Notes under the pieces: model-generated
Database searches by the model: none
The model's input: the letters and a program-made list of their open reading frames with translations, nothing else
Told to the model about the DNA's origin: nothing
Shown: positions 35,663 through 44,970 of the stretch, one piece after another
Position numbering within the stretch: the first letter of the stretch is position 1
Layout of the letters: each line of letters begins with the position of its first letter
Program-made: the position numbers and the translations under genes
Assembly: GCF_021044885.1 (NCBI RefSeq)
Contig: NZ_JAJNOD010000006.1
Location: 1-64,000, forward strand
DNA length: 64,000 nucleotides
Reading direction: 5' to 3'
Origin: Microbacterium nymphoidis
GTDB taxonomy: Bacteria; Actinomycetota; Actinomycetes; Actinomycetales; Microbacteriaceae

Positions 35663-36904
35663 GTGCCCACTCCTGCTGAAGACACCCTCGACCTGACCAT
35701 CACCGGCGTCGCCCACGGCGGCGTGTTCGTCGCCCGTCACGAGGGGCGCGTGGTGTTCGTGTCCGACGCGATCCCCGGTGAGAGAGTGCGCGCGCGACTC
35801 ACCGACACCAACAAGAAGTCGTTCTGGCGCGCAGAGACGGTGGAGGTGCTGGAGGCCTCCGAGCACCGACGCCCGCACGTCTGGGCGCCGGCGGACATCA
35901 GCCACGCTCCCGAGGACCGCCCGGGCGGCGCGGACTTCGGACACGTCGACCTCGCGCACCAGCGAACCCTCAAATCGGACGTGCTCACCGACGCGCTGCG
36001 CCGATTCGGGGGCATCGAGCGCTCCGTCGACGTGCGCGCGGTCGACGGCGAGACCGACGGACTGCGCTGGCGCACCCGGGTGAGCCTGCACGTGGACGAC
36101 GCCGGGAATGTCGGACCGTACGCCGCGCGCAGCCATCGCGTGATCCCGGTGGAGGAGCTCCCGCTGGCCACGCTGCCGATCGAGCGCGCCGCCGACAAGC
36201 TGTTCGCCGGACGCGGTGACCGCATCGACCTGGTCCAGCCCGCCGACGGTCGCGTGCGTGTGATCAACCGCCGCGCCGAGCAGAACGCACGCGAGCAGCA
36301 CGAGGTGGTCGTCGAGACCGTGGGCCAGCGCGAGTTCCAGGTGGATGCCGATGGTTTCTGGCAGGTGCACCGCGGCGCCGCTGCCACGCTCGACGCCGCG
36401 ATCCGCCGGCTCCTCGGCGATGAGCACGTCGATCCGGACGCCTGGCACCTCGACCTCTACGGCGGTGTGGGCCTGTTCGGTGCCACGGTCGCGGACCTCG
36501 GCGGCTCTCGCATCACGAGCGTGGAGGCGGATGCCCGGGCCACGGAGCACGCCGGGGAGAACCTCTCCGAGTGGGTGGGTGCGCGGGCCGAGACGGCGCG
36601 GGTGGACCGCTACCTGCGCTCACTGGTGCAGGGGGCCTCCGCGCGGGAGAAGGAGCGACTCGCCCAGGGCGTCGTCGTGCTGGATCCACCGCGCACCGGG
36701 GCCGGTCGCGGTGTGGTCACCGACCTCGCGGCGCTGTCACCGCGCACGATCGTCTATGTGGCGTGCGATCCCGTGGCCCTCGCACGCGATCTCGGCACCT
36801 TCCGGGAGCTGGGCTATGCGGCCGACGCGATCGAGGCGTTCGACCTGTTCCCGCACTCCCACCATCTGGAGACGGTGGCGCTGCTGCATCGGGCCGACGG
36901 ATAA
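35663..36904 (+). CDS. TrmA/RumA-family RNA (uracil-5-)methyltransferase
   Basis: A 413-residue SAM-dependent class I methyltransferase. An N-terminal TRAM domain (about 1-60) binds RNA. The SAM-binding DLYGGVGLFG motif lies mid-protein, DPPRTGAGRG follows, and C368 in YVACDPVALARD is the catalytic nucleophile. The [4Fe-4S] cysteines of RumA are missing; the equivalent segment reads PGGADFGHVDLAHQ. It probably makes 5-methyluridine in rRNA or tRNA. It is divergent from maf with 50 bp between starts. Confidence 0.88.
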   Translation: MPTPAEDTLDLTITGVAHGGVFVARHEGRVVFVSDAIPGERVRARLTDTNKKSFWRAETVEVLEASEHRRPHVWAPADISHAPEDRPGGADFGHVDLAHQRTLKSDVLTDALRRFGGIERSVDVRAVDGETDGLRWRTRVSLHVDDAGNVGPYAARSHRVIPVEELPLATLPIERAADKLFAGRGDRIDLVQPADGRVRVINRRAEQNAREQHEVVVETVGQREFQVDADGFWQVHRGAAATLDAAIRRLLGDEHVDPDAWHLDLYGGVGLFGATVADLGGSRITSVEADARATEHAGENLSEWVGARAETARVDRYLRSLVQGASAREKERLAQGVVVLDPPRTGAGRGVVTDLAALSPRTIVYVACDPVALARDLGTFRELGYAADAIEAFDLFPHSHHLETVALLHRADG

Positions 36905-36954
36905 GCGCAGCGCAGCGGCGCGATCGCCGAGATGTCGGGGTTCGTCCGCGCCGC

Positions 36955-36960
36955 TAGGCT
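36955..36960 (+). promoter_or_regulatory. -10 element for the response regulator operon
   Basis: TAGGCT ends 6 nt before the ATG at 36967, the leaderless pattern. Confidence 0.45.
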
Positions 36961-36966
36961 GACCCT

Positions 36967-37632
36967 ATGATCCGCGTGTGCCTCATCGACGACCACGAGT
37001 CGGTTCGTCTGGGACTGGAAGCAGCCCTGCTGCGCGAGGGCGCCGACGTCATCTTCAGCGGTGAGAACGTCACCTCCTACCTGCGGTGGCGCCGCGCGGG
37101 CAACGAGGCACCGGCGGACGTGGCGGTGCTCGACCTCGGTCTCGGCGACGGCAGCGCCATCACCGACAATGTTCGTCGCATCGTGCTGGACGGCTCGGCC
37201 GTGATCATCCACAGCGTCGCCGACCGGCCCGCGGCCGTGCGCGAGTCCCTCGCCGCCGGAGCGATCGGCGTGGTGAGCAAGTCGGCCCCGATCGGCGAAG
37301 TGATCGCCGCAGTGCGCACCGTGGCCGCGGGGCGCCCGCTGGACAACGTGGAGTGGGCGAGCGCCGTGGACGGTGATGCCGACTTCGCGCTCGCGCAGCT
37401 GTCCCAGCGCGAACGCGAGGTGCTGGCCCTGTACGCCACGGGGCTGCCGCTGAAAGTCGTGGCCGATCGCCTCGGCATCGCCTTCAGCACCGCGAAGGAG
37501 AACATCGCGCGCGTGCGGGCGAAGTACACCGACGTCGGACGTCCGGCACCCACCAAGGTCGACCTCCTCATGCGTGCGATGGAAGACGGGATCATCGACG
37601 ATGCGGACAAGAACGCACCGCGTGTCGGCTGA
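36967..37632 (+). CDS. NarL/LuxR-family response regulator
   Basis: A 221-residue two-component regulator. The receiver domain (1-120) has the acidic pair D8/D9 and the phospho-acceptor D56 in VAVLDLGLGDG; the Lys of the conserved KSAP segment lies near 101. A LuxR-type HTH follows (about 149-195), with LSQREREVLALYATG. It overlaps the next gene, a histidine kinase, and forms an operon with it and a third membrane protein. The target genes are unknown. Confidence 0.92.
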   Translation: MIRVCLIDDHESVRLGLEAALLREGADVIFSGENVTSYLRWRRAGNEAPADVAVLDLGLGDGSAITDNVRRIVLDGSAVIIHSVADRPAAVRESLAAGAIGVVSKSAPIGEVIAAVRTVAAGRPLDNVEWASAVDGDADFALAQLSQREREVLALYATGLPLKVVADRLGIAFSTAKENIARVRAKYTDVGRPAPTKVDLLMRAMEDGIIDDADKNAPRVG

Positions 37633-38893
37633 GTCCCGGCGCCGCCGCACCGCCGACGTCGACGCGGAGCCGCTGTTCTGGGGATCGATCCCGGAATCCG
37701 GCGGCTTCACCCGCGCGCGCATCGAGCGCATCTTCGCCCTGGTGATCGGTCTGGTCTGCATCGTTTTCGGGGCACAGGCCGCGGTGGCGGCCCTCGGCAG
37801 CACGGAGACCGGATCGTGGCACACGCCTATGATCGTCGTGGTCTTCGGCGCCCTCGCCGTCATGATCGTCACGGGGATCATCGGCCGTGGGGCACGCAGC
37901 GGCGCCGGACTGTTCTGCGTGGTGTTCATCGCCCTGCTGGTGGTGTGGCCGTTCGCCTCCGAGGGCAGCGTCGTCTCGGCCACCGAGCAGCCCTGGATCT
38001 GGTTCCTCATCAACGTCGCCACGGTCGGCGCCGCCCTCGCCTTCCCGCTCCCGCTCGCCGTGGTTCTCACGGTGCTGATCCCTCTCGGGTTCGCGGCCGT
38101 GCGCATCATCCAGGGCGGCGGGACCGCTGAGTTCTGGCGGGCGAATCTCGCCGACGTGTCGTTCTCGCTCATCTTCGGCTTCGTGCTGCTGATCATCGTG
38201 TGGATGACCCGCTCGGTGGGTATCTCCGTGGACCGTGCCCGCGCGCAGGCGCTGGACAGTTACGCCGAGGCCGCGGCGATCGACGCCGCCGAGCAGGAGC
38301 GGATGGAACTGGCCGCTCTCATCCACGACAGCGTGCTCTCCGCGCTCATCGCCGCCGAACGGGCCGACTCGCCGCGGGAGCGCGAACTCGCCACCTCGAT
38401 GGCCCAAGCCGCGCTGTCGGGTCTCGCGGGTGCCGAGGACCCCGAGGACGACGATGACACCACGCCGGTCACCACCCGCGTGATCGCGCAGGACATCGCG
38501 GCGGCGGCGCACGGTTTCGGCTTCACCCTGCCCGTGCGGTGCCCGACCGAGACCTCCATCCCCCGTGATGTGGCACGTGCGCTCACTCTCGCGGCCATCC
38601 AGGCGGTGGCCAACGCCATCCAGCACGCCGACGCGGTCGGACTGACCACCGACGTGGAGTCGATTCGGGGAGGCTGCCAGATCACCGTGTCGGATCTCGG
38701 CGGCGGCATGGATCTGACCGCGGTCCCCGAGGACCGGCTCGGCATCCGCGGCTCGATCATCGCGCGGGTCGAGGCGGTGGGCGGGACCGTGAGCCTGCAG
38801 TCCTCGGTCGCCGGCACGCGCGTGACCATGCGGTGGCTGCCGGAGGGCGCCGTCTCCGCGGGTGCCGCGACCGAGCGGATGGAGTTCCAGTGA
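37601..38893 (+). CDS. Sensor histidine kinase (HisKA_3-like)
   Basis: A 430-residue membrane kinase. Six spans fill residues 41-207. The phospho-acceptor is H242 in LAALIHDSVLSALI, and the ATPase domain has N338 in the N-box and DLGGG at 365-369. Between them is an acidic linker (280-287). I use the ATG at 37601, which overlaps the regulator gene by 32 bp; a GTG at 37622 is the alternative. It most likely phosphorylates the response regulator encoded just upstream. Confidence 0.88.
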   Translation: MRTRTHRVSAESRRRRTADVDAEPLFWGSIPESGGFTRARIERIFALVIGLVCIVFGAQAAVAALGSTETGSWHTPMIVVVFGALAVMIVTGIIGRGARSGAGLFCVVFIALLVVWPFASEGSVVSATEQPWIWFLINVATVGAALAFPLPLAVVLTVLIPLGFAAVRIIQGGGTAEFWRANLADVSFSLIFGFVLLIIVWMTRSVGISVDRARAQALDSYAEAAAIDAAEQERMELAALIHDSVLSALIAAERADSPRERELATSMAQAALSGLAGAEDPEDDDDTTPVTTRVIAQDIAAAAHGFGFTLPVRCPTETSIPRDVARALTLAAIQAVANAIQHADAVGLTTDVESIRGGCQITVSDLGGGMDLTAVPEDRLGIRGSIIARVEAVGGTVSLQSSVAGTRVTMRWLPEGAVSAGAATERMEFQ

Positions 38894-39966
38894 CCGTGCT
38901 CCCGGTACGCAGGCTCCTCGTCGGGCTCGGCCTGGTCTTCGCCGTCTACCTGGCTTCGCGCGGTCTGATGTGGACGGCGACACCGTCGGCGCCGGTGGTC
39001 TACGTGAGCGCCCTCGCGCTGGGTGTGATCTCGACCGCGATCTGCCTCTTCGCCGACTCCCGCATCCCGGCGGCCTACCCGGACGCGCCGCTCACCGCAG
39101 GAAATCGTGGCCCCAGCAAGCTGCCGGTCTGGGCCGCGGTGCTGGCGGTGGCGACCGCCGCCCTGGTGCCCACGGCAGTGTCGCTCAGCGTGGGGGCGGA
39201 TCATCGGGCCGAGTCCTGGGCCACCAGCTACGTCGGCCTGATCGGAGCCCTGCTGACCGTTGCGACCGTGCGGCGCCGTCCCGGATTCGCGTGGGCCGGC
39301 ACGGCGGCGCTCGCCGTGAGCACCACCGCCTGGCTGGGGCCGATCGTGGCCCTGGGGCAGGGCCTCACCGGATCGGTGATGTGGATCGTGGGGGCGCAGC
39401 TGCTCCTCGGCTTCCTCGACCGGGCTGCGCGGGACACCGTTCGTCTCGTGGAACTGCAGCGTGCCGCCGTGGCCTGGCAGGCCGTTCAGGAGACGCGCCG
39501 GCGTGAACGGCGGGTGCGTGTGCGCTTCGCCCTCCAGGTGGCAGCCCCGATCCTGGTACGGGTGATCCAGTCCGGGGGCGAGCTGACCCCCGACGAGCGA
39601 GCGCAGGCCCGTCTGGCCGAGGGCAGCCTGCGTGACGAACTGCGCGGAGCCCGCCTGCTCGATGACCGCGTGCGGGCCGAACTGGACAGCGCGCGTCGCC
39701 GGGGCAGCACCATCACGGTCTTCGACGAGGGCGGCCTGGACGGTCTCGACCAGCAGTCGCTGGATCGCATCCGCGGCGAGCTGGCCGACATCGTCTCCGG
39801 CACTGTCGCGTCGCGCCTGATCATCCGCACCGCTCGCGATCCGCGCGTCGCCGTCACGGTGGTCGGGCGCATGGACGAGTCGGACGACGAGGACTCCGTG
39901 GTGCTGTGGGAGGAGATCCCGCGTCAGCGGGTGGCCGCTGACGATCCGCGGCGGGCGCGCGACTGA
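38890..39966 (+). CDS. Membrane protein resembling a degenerate histidine kinase
   Basis: A 358-residue protein with about six spans (6-177) and a basic helical segment (182-228) placed like the dimerisation/phospho-acceptor helices of the preceding kinase. Where the kinase has IHDSV, this reads FALQVAAP, with no histidine. A C-terminal domain (about 270-345) may be a worn ATPase fold, with STITVFDEGGLDG but no N-box. It starts in a GTGA overlap with the kinase gene. Layout and coupling suggest a pseudokinase or sensor partner. No database family is claimed. Confidence 0.7.
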   Translation: MTVLPVRRLLVGLGLVFAVYLASRGLMWTATPSAPVVYVSALALGVISTAICLFADSRIPAAYPDAPLTAGNRGPSKLPVWAAVLAVATAALVPTAVSLSVGADHRAESWATSYVGLIGALLTVATVRRRPGFAWAGTAALAVSTTAWLGPIVALGQGLTGSVMWIVGAQLLLGFLDRAARDTVRLVELQRAAVAWQAVQETRRRERRVRVRFALQVAAPILVRVIQSGGELTPDERAQARLAEGSLRDELRGARLLDDRVRAELDSARRRGSTITVFDEGGLDGLDQQSLDRIRGELADIVSGTVASRLIIRTARDPRVAVTVVGRMDESDDEDSVVLWEEIPRQRVAADDPRRARD

Positions 39967-40272
39967 TCCGCGGGGGAGCCCCTCTCGTCACCCGTGGATC
40001 TGTCGCCCCATGAGTTCCGGGCCGGACGCCGACGAGGGGGAGTCAGTTCCTCACCCCTCGTCCTGGCGTCCGAGCCACCCGAAGACTCAGACTGCACCGG
40101 CGCGGACCGTACCCTGAAAACGGCCGGACCGGTGAACGCAGAGCGTCGTCCCCTCAGTATGTGCGAGATACATGCCGCTGTCTGTCGGTCGTTTGGGGGA
40201 CAGATGGGGGACAGGAGGACGGGGCTCACATGACTGTGGGCCACCGCAGGGCGGTGGCCCACAGCCGAGACT
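39967..40272. other. 306-bp intergenic region with a tandem 11-bp repeat
   Basis: I see no convincing gene here; short frames are Arg/Pro-rich with no ribosome site. It holds a tandem repeat GGGGGACAGAT/GGGGGACAGGA (40195-40216) and, at its right end, the terminator of the accDE operon. The two flanking operons converge on it. Confidence 0.5.
40234..40264 (-). terminator. Terminator of the accD-accE operon
   Basis: A perfect 14-bp stem (40234-40247 with 40251-40264) with a 3-base loop, 8 bp past the accE stop. Confidence 0.8.
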
Positions 40273-40497
40273 TCAGCGGCTGAAGCGGCCCCAGCCGACC
40301 TCTCGATTCAGCGGGCGCCGCAGGCTCCGGCGCGTCTGCATCCAGGCGGACGGTCGCGGACCGTCGTCGGCCTCCAGGCTCGCTACCTCGGCGGCGTACG
40401 CGTCACTGACCACCGCGACCACGGCCGCCAGCTCCTCGGGGGTGGGGTGTCCCCGGCGGATCTCCAGCGTGACCGGGGCGTCGTCGTGCTCGCTCAC
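40273..40497 (-). CDS. accE: Acyl-CoA carboxylase epsilon subunit
   Basis: A 74-residue protein matching the small actinobacterial AccE: an N-terminal strand with [16 protein letters not shown] and a C-terminal WGRFSR. Epsilon subunits stabilise the alpha-beta carboxylase complex and raise its activity. It starts with GTG in a GTGA overlap with the accD stop. Confidence 0.88.
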   Translation of the reverse strand: MSEHDDAPVTLEIRRGHPTPEELAAVVAVVSDAYAAEVASLEADDGPRPSAWMQTRRSLRRPLNREVGWGRFSR

Positions 40498-42086
40498 AGC
40501 GGGATGTTCCCGTGCTTCTTGGCGGGCAGCTCGGCGCGCTTGCCGCGCAGCGAGCGCAGGGCCTTCGCGATGGCCACGCGGGTCGCGGCGGGCTCGATGA
40601 TCCCGTCGATCTCACCGCGCTCGGCGGCCAGGAACGGGCTCGTGACGTTGTACGTGTACTCGTTGGCGAGCTTCGTGCGCACCGCGTTCACGTCTTCACC
40701 GGCCTCCTCGGCCGCGCGGATCTCGCTGCGGTAGAGGATGTTGACGGCGCCCTGGCCGCCCATGACGGCGATCTCCGCCGTCGGCCAGGCGAGGTTGACG
40801 TCGGCGCCCAGCTGCTTGGAGCCCATCACGATGTACGCGCCGCCGTAGGCCTTGCGCAGGATGACGGTGACCAGCGGCACGGTGGCCTCGGCGTAGGCGT
40901 AGATGAGCTTCGCGCCGCGGCGGATGACACCGGTCCATTCCTGGTCGGTGCCGGGCAGGTAGCCGGGCACGTCCACGAGCGTGACGATCGGGATCGAGAA
41001 CGCATCGCAGAACCGCACGAATCGGCTGGCCTTCTCGCCCGCCTCGATGTTGAGGGTGCCGGCCATCTGCGAAGGCTGGTTGGCGATGATGCCGACGCTG
41101 CGACCCTCCACGCGGCCGAAGCCGATGAGGATGTTGGGCGCGTACAGCGGCTGGACTTCAAGGAACTCGCCGTCGTCGACGATCTTCTCGATGACGCCCT
41201 TCATGTCGTAGGGCTGGGTGGGAAGATCGGGGATGACGGTGTTCAGCTGACGATCGAGGTCCGTGGTCTCGAATTCGAAGTGCGAGTCGTACCCGGGGGC
41301 ATCGGTCATGTTGTTGTCCGGCAGGAACGACAGGAGGGTGCGCGCGTAGTCGATCGCGTCCTCCTCATCGCTGGCCAGGTAGTGCGCCACACCAGAGCGG
41401 GTGTTGTGGGTGTACGCACCGCCCAGCTCCTCCATGCCGACGTCCTCGCCGGTGACGGTCTTGATCACGTCGGGGCCGGTGACGAACATCTGGCTGGTCT
41501 TGTCGACCATGATCACGAAGTCGGTGAGCGCCGGGCCGTACACGGCACCGCCGGCCGCCGGGCCCATGATGATCGAGATCTGCGGGATGACGCCGGAGGA
41601 CGCCGTGTTCATCCGGAAGATCTCGCCGTACTTGCTGAGGGCGAGCACACCCTCCTGGATGCGCGCCCCACCCGAGTCCAGGATGCCGATGATCGGCATA
41701 CCGCCGCGCAGCGCGTACTCCATGATCTTGATGATCTTGTTCCCGGAGACCTCGCCCAGCGAGCCGCCGAATGTCGTGAAGTCCTGCGAGTAGAGCGCCA
41801 CGGTGCGGCCGTTGATGGTGCCGATGCCGGTGACGACCGAATCGCCGTAGGGGCGGGAGCGATCCATGCCGAATGCCGTGGTGCGGTGGCGCACGTACTC
41901 GTCGAACTCCACGAAGCTGCCCTGATCCACGAGCATCTCGATGCGCTCGCGCGCGGTCAGCTTGCCCTTCGCGTGCTGCTTGTCCTGGGCCAGCTTCTCG
42001 GGCTGTACGACGGCCTCTGTGAAACGGGCACGGAGGTCGGCGATCTTGCCAGCGGTCGTCGCGAAGTCGTAGGTCTCGTCGGTCAC
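40494..42086 (-). CDS. accD: Acyl-CoA (propionyl/acetyl-CoA) carboxylase beta subunit
   Basis: A 530-residue carboxyltransferase that moves CO2 from biotin to acyl-CoA, giving malonyl- or methylmalonyl-CoA. Both crotonase-like halves are complete, with SGGARIQEG and GPAAGGAVY in the first and [12 protein letters not shown] and GGAYIVMGS in the second. The GTG at 42086 is preferred to the one at 42095 because a -10 TAGGGT (42094-42099) ends 7 nt before it. It is coupled to accE and divergent from birA. Confidence 0.95.
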   Translation of the reverse strand: MTDETYDFATTAGKIADLRARFTEAVVQPEKLAQDKQHAKGKLTARERIEMLVDQGSFVEFDEYVRHRTTAFGMDRSRPYGDSVVTGIGTINGRTVALYSQDFTTFGGSLGEVSGNKIIKIMEYALRGGMPIIGILDSGGARIQEGVLALSKYGEIFRMNTASSGVIPQISIIMGPAAGGAVYGPALTDFVIMVDKTSQMFVTGPDVIKTVTGEDVGMEELGGAYTHNTRSGVAHYLASDEEDAIDYARTLLSFLPDNNMTDAPGYDSHFEFETTDLDRQLNTVIPDLPTQPYDMKGVIEKIVDDGEFLEVQPLYAPNILIGFGRVEGRSVGIIANQPSQMAGTLNIEAGEKASRFVRFCDAFSIPIVTLVDVPGYLPGTDQEWTGVIRRGAKLIYAYAEATVPLVTVILRKAYGGAYIVMGSKQLGADVNLAWPTAEIAVMGGQGAVNILYRSEIRAAEEAGEDVNAVRTKLANEYTYNVTSPFLAAERGEIDGIIEPAATRVAIAKALRSLRGKRAELPAKKHGNIPL

Positions 42087-42093
42087 GGATTCC

Positions 42094-42099
42094 ACCCTA
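42094..42099 (-). promoter_or_regulatory. -10 element for accDE
   Basis: TAGGGT on the minus strand ends 7 nt before the GTG at 42086. It excludes the alternative start at 42095, which would overlap it. Confidence 0.5.
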
Positions 42100-42122
42100 G
42101 TAGCGGTGCCTCGCCGAACGCC

Positions 42123-42137
42123 TGTGGCGAATCCACA
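42123..42137. promoter_or_regulatory. Small inverted repeat between accD and birA
   Basis: TGTGG and CCACA (42123-42127 with 42133-42137) flank a 5-base spacer midway in the divergent promoter region. It could be an operator shared by accDE and birA, but a 5-bp arm is short. Confidence 0.25.
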
Positions 42138-42187
42138 ATCCCGCACCTCGGGTTCTGTGCCCGTCGCAGCCCGTGGGCGCATCGTCG

Positions 42188-42193
42188 TAGGGT
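42188..42193 (+). promoter_or_regulatory. -10 element for birA
   Basis: TAGGGT ends 6 nt before the ATG at 42200, the leaderless pattern. Confidence 0.45.
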
Positions 42194-42199
42194 GCCGGT

Positions 42200-42988
42200 A
42201 TGACGATTCCCGCGAACGGATACCCGCTGACTGCAGCCGTGAGCCCCCGCGTCCAGGTGGCCGAGCACACCGGGTCGACGAACGCCGACCTCGTGGTCGC
42301 GGCCTCGGCGGAGGAGTACCCCCACCTGTCGGTGCTGCTGACCACCGATCAGCGCTCGGGGCGCGGGCGCCTCGACCGGCGCTGGGAGACCCCGCCGGGT
42401 TCCGCGCTCGCCGTCAGTGTGCTGCTGCGGGTCGGGGAGCTGCCGCTCGATGCACGCGGCTGGATTCCGCTGGCTGCCGGATGGGCGATGACCGAGGCGA
42501 TCCGCGCCCAGCTGACGGACCAGGACGTGGCCCTCAAATGGCCCAACGACGTCCTGGTGGGAGGGCGGAAGATCTGCGGCATCCTCGCCGAGGCGACGCT
42601 GGATTTCGCCGCCGTCGTGGTGGGCTCCGGGATCAATACGGCCATGGCTCCGGAGCAGCTCCCGGTCGAGACGGCCACGTCGTTCGCCGTGGAGGGTGAG
42701 GTCTGCGACGAGGATCGCCTCATGGCCGACTACCTGGTGCGCCTGGACCGCGCCCTGACCGCCCTGATCGCTGCGGGGGGCGATGCCGTGGCCAGCGGGC
42801 TGCACGCGGATGTGGTCGGCGTGTGCGGGACTCTCGGGCGGGCGGTTCGCGTGTCCCTTCCCGATGGGTCTGTGCTGGAGGGAACCGCCACGGGGATCGA
42901 CGCCGAGGGGCGCCTGCAGGTGACCCGCGCCGGTGCCGCTGAGCCCGCGGCGGTCTCGGCGGGTGACATCGTCCACCTCCGTTTCTGA
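42200..42988 (+). CDS. birA: Biotin--[acetyl-CoA-carboxylase] ligase
   Basis: A 262-residue group I biotin ligase without the N-terminal HTH, so not expected to be a repressor. The biotinoyl-AMP loop is [10 protein letters not shown] at 53-62, with Asp replacing the usual Gly of GRGRxGR. K113 in KWPND is the catalytic lysine. The C-terminal SH3-like cap is present. It activates the biotin carrier domain of AccA and lies divergent from accD. Confidence 0.93.
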   Translation: MTIPANGYPLTAAVSPRVQVAEHTGSTNADLVVAASAEEYPHLSVLLTTDQRSGRGRLDRRWETPPGSALAVSVLLRVGELPLDARGWIPLAAGWAMTEAIRAQLTDQDVALKWPNDVLVGGRKICGILAEATLDFAAVVVGSGINTAMAPEQLPVETATSFAVEGEVCDEDRLMADYLVRLDRALTALIAAGGDAVASGLHADVVGVCGTLGRAVRVSLPDGSVLEGTATGIDAEGRLQVTRAGAAEPAAVSAGDIVHLRF

Positions 42989-43040
42989 CGCGGACGCTCG
43001 CGGGGGCGCGCCGCTGCCCGGCTCCGGCGGGGGAGCAGGG

Positions 43041-43046
43041 GACAAT
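43041..43046 (+). promoter_or_regulatory. -10 element for the PH-domain gene
   Basis: GACAAT ends 6 nt before the ATG at 43053. Confidence 0.35.
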
Positions 43047-43052
43047 GGGCTC

Positions 43053-43610
43053 ATGATGAGCGAACCGGGATCGATCGGGGGGCGCCCGCTGATGCCGGCA
43101 CCCGGATCTCCCGTGCCCGAGCTGCTCATCGCTCGATTGCACCCCCACGCGCGACGACTGTTCTGGTCGGCTCTGGTTCTCATTGCCACGGCTGGAGCGG
43201 TCGGCTGGTTCACCGGCAACGCGCCGGTGCCCTGGCTCACCGACCTCATGCTCTGGCTCGCCGGCGGCATCGTCGTGGTTCTGCTGGTGCTGGTGCCGTA
43301 CGTGGTCTGGTCCACGCGCCGGGTGACGATCACCACCCGCCGGGTGATCGTGGCGGACGGGCTGTTCTCGCGTCGTCGCCGTGAGCTCTCCCACGCCCGC
43401 GGGTACACGGTGTCGCTGCGGCGCGGTCCGCTGCAGCGTCTGTGGGGGAGTGGCACGCTCGTCCTCTCGAACGGCGTGGAGCCGCCGCTGCGGCTCGCGG
43501 ACGTGCCGCACGCCCGCCTGGTGCACGAGGTCCTGGTCGATCAGGTGGAGGTCAACCAGATCCTCGCCCATCGCGATCAGCAGGCCGGCACCACCGGCTC
43601 CCTCGTCTGA
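43053..43610 (+). CDS. PH domain-containing membrane protein
   Basis: A 185-residue protein with two spans (about 35-58 and 64-88) followed by a bacterial PH (bPH2/DUF304-type) domain containing TITTRRVIVADGLFSRRRRE. Function is unknown. It sits between biotin ligase and purK, a common actinobacterial order. Two adjacent ATG codons (43053 and 43056) are possible starts. Confidence 0.82.
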   Translation: MMSEPGSIGGRPLMPAPGSPVPELLIARLHPHARRLFWSALVLIATAGAVGWFTGNAPVPWLTDLMLWLAGGIVVVLLVLVPYVVWSTRRVTITTRRVIVADGLFSRRRRELSHARGYTVSLRRGPLQRLWGSGTLVLSNGVEPPLRLADVPHARLVHEVLVDQVEVNQILAHRDQQAGTTGSLV

Positions 43611-43764
43611 CCCACCCTCGCCCTCCCGCCGCGTGGACCCACTCCTGCGCGGGCCGTCTCCGCGGAGGCGGAGGCAGAGGCGGAGGCAGGCGGGGCGAGG
43701 AAGCCCGCGCGATGGGGGAGGATGGATGCGGTGCGTACGGGCACCGCGAAGCGAGGGAGAGAGC

Positions 43765-44889
43765 ATGCGCGTCGGAGTGATCGGTGGCGGACAGCTGGCA
43801 CGGATGATGATCGCGCCGGCGGAGGAGCTGGGGCTGGAGATCCGCGTTCTCGCTGAGGAGCCCGGCATGTCCGCGGCCCTGGCCGCCACGGCGACCGGCG
43901 ACTACCGCGATCTCGACACCGTCCTCGCGTTCGCGCGTGACGTCGACGTCATCACGTTCGACCACGAGCACGTCCCGCAGGACGTGCTGGCGGGGCTCGT
44001 CTCGGCGGGCATCGCGGTGCACCCCGGGCCAGAGGCTCTCGCCATCGCCCAGGACAAGCTCGTGATGCGCGAGACCATGGCACGCATCGGGGCACCGCAG
44101 CCCGACTGGGCCGCCGTGCGCGACGCCGACGAGCTGGCAGCCTTCCTCGAAGCGCACGGCGGACGTGCCGTGGTGAAGACGGCTCGGGGCGGGTACGACG
44201 GCAAAGGGGTCCGCGTGGTCAACGCCGCGCACGAGGCCGACGACTGGTTCACCGCACTCGCAGAGGATGCCAACGGCGGTGCGCTGCTGGCCGAGGAGAT
44301 GGTCGACTTCACCCGTGAGCTCGCCCAGCAGGTGGCCCGCCGTCCGTCGGGCCAGGCTCTGGCGTACCCGGTCGTCCAGACCGTGCAGCGTGACGGCGTC
44401 TGTGCCGAGGTGACCGCTCCCGCGCCCGGCATCGGCGGGCTCGCCGAGGAGGCCGCCGACCTCGGGCTGCGCATCGCGGAGGAACTCGGTGTCACCGGCA
44501 TGCTCGCGGTGGAGCTGTTCGAGACCGCCGATGGGCGCATCCTGGTCAACGAACTGGCCATGCGTCCGCACAACAGCGGCCACTGGACGCAGGACGGCGC
44601 GGTGACGAGTCAGTTCGAGCAGCACCTGCGCGCCGTGCTGGATCTGCCCCTCGGGGACCCCTCACCGCGTGCGGCGCACGCGGTGATGATCAACATCCTC
44701 GGCGGGCCGGAGGGCGCGACGATGGCGGAGCGCTTCGCGGCGGCGCTGGCGGCGGCCCCCGACGCGAAGGTCCACACCTACGGCAAGGCCCCGCGCCCCG
44801 GTCGCAAGGTGGGCCACGTCAACGCCGCGGGGCCGGAGCTGGACGCCGTGCTGGCCTCTGCCCGTGCGGCTGCTGCGGCGTTCGACTGA
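43765..44889 (+). CDS. purK: 5-(carboxyamino)imidazole ribonucleotide synthase
   Basis: A 374-residue ATP-grasp enzyme that makes N5-CAIR from AIR, bicarbonate and ATP in purine synthesis. The N-terminal VGVIGGGQLARM motif (3-14), the KTARGGYDGKG ATP loop and NELAMRPHNSGHWT are diagnostic. GAGGGAGAGAG precedes the ATG. It pairs with purE 81 bp downstream. Confidence 0.95.
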   Translation: MRVGVIGGGQLARMMIAPAEELGLEIRVLAEEPGMSAALAATATGDYRDLDTVLAFARDVDVITFDHEHVPQDVLAGLVSAGIAVHPGPEALAIAQDKLVMRETMARIGAPQPDWAAVRDADELAAFLEAHGGRAVVKTARGGYDGKGVRVVNAAHEADDWFTALAEDANGGALLAEEMVDFTRELAQQVARRPSGQALAYPVVQTVQRDGVCAEVTAPAPGIGGLAEEAADLGLRIAEELGVTGMLAVELFETADGRILVNELAMRPHNSGHWTQDGAVTSQFEQHLRAVLDLPLGDPSPRAAHAVMINILGGPEGATMAERFAAALAAAPDAKVHTYGKAPRPGRKVGHVNAAGPELDAVLASARAAAAAFD

Positions 44890-44958
44890 GGCGCCAGCTC
44901 CCAGCGGATTCGGGGCGATCGTCCGCGTGCCGTGCACCGGGCGTTCGGCCGGGCCCCC

Positions 44959-44964
44959 TAGCCT
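44959..44964 (+). promoter_or_regulatory. -10 element for purE
   Basis: TAGCCT ends 6 nt before the GTG at 44971, the leaderless pattern, giving purE and the LCP gene their own start. Confidence 0.4.
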
Positions 44965-44970
44965 GTTCTG

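Noticed and set aside
39994..40233. A 79-residue frame in the gap at 40 kb
   Set aside because: No ribosome site, no recognisable domain and low-quality composition; treated as non-coding.
43665..43688. Tandem GAGGCG/GAGGCA hexamers before purK
   Set aside because: Only four short units in a GC-rich leader; likely simple-sequence drift, though a purine-rich stretch near the ribosome site is possible.
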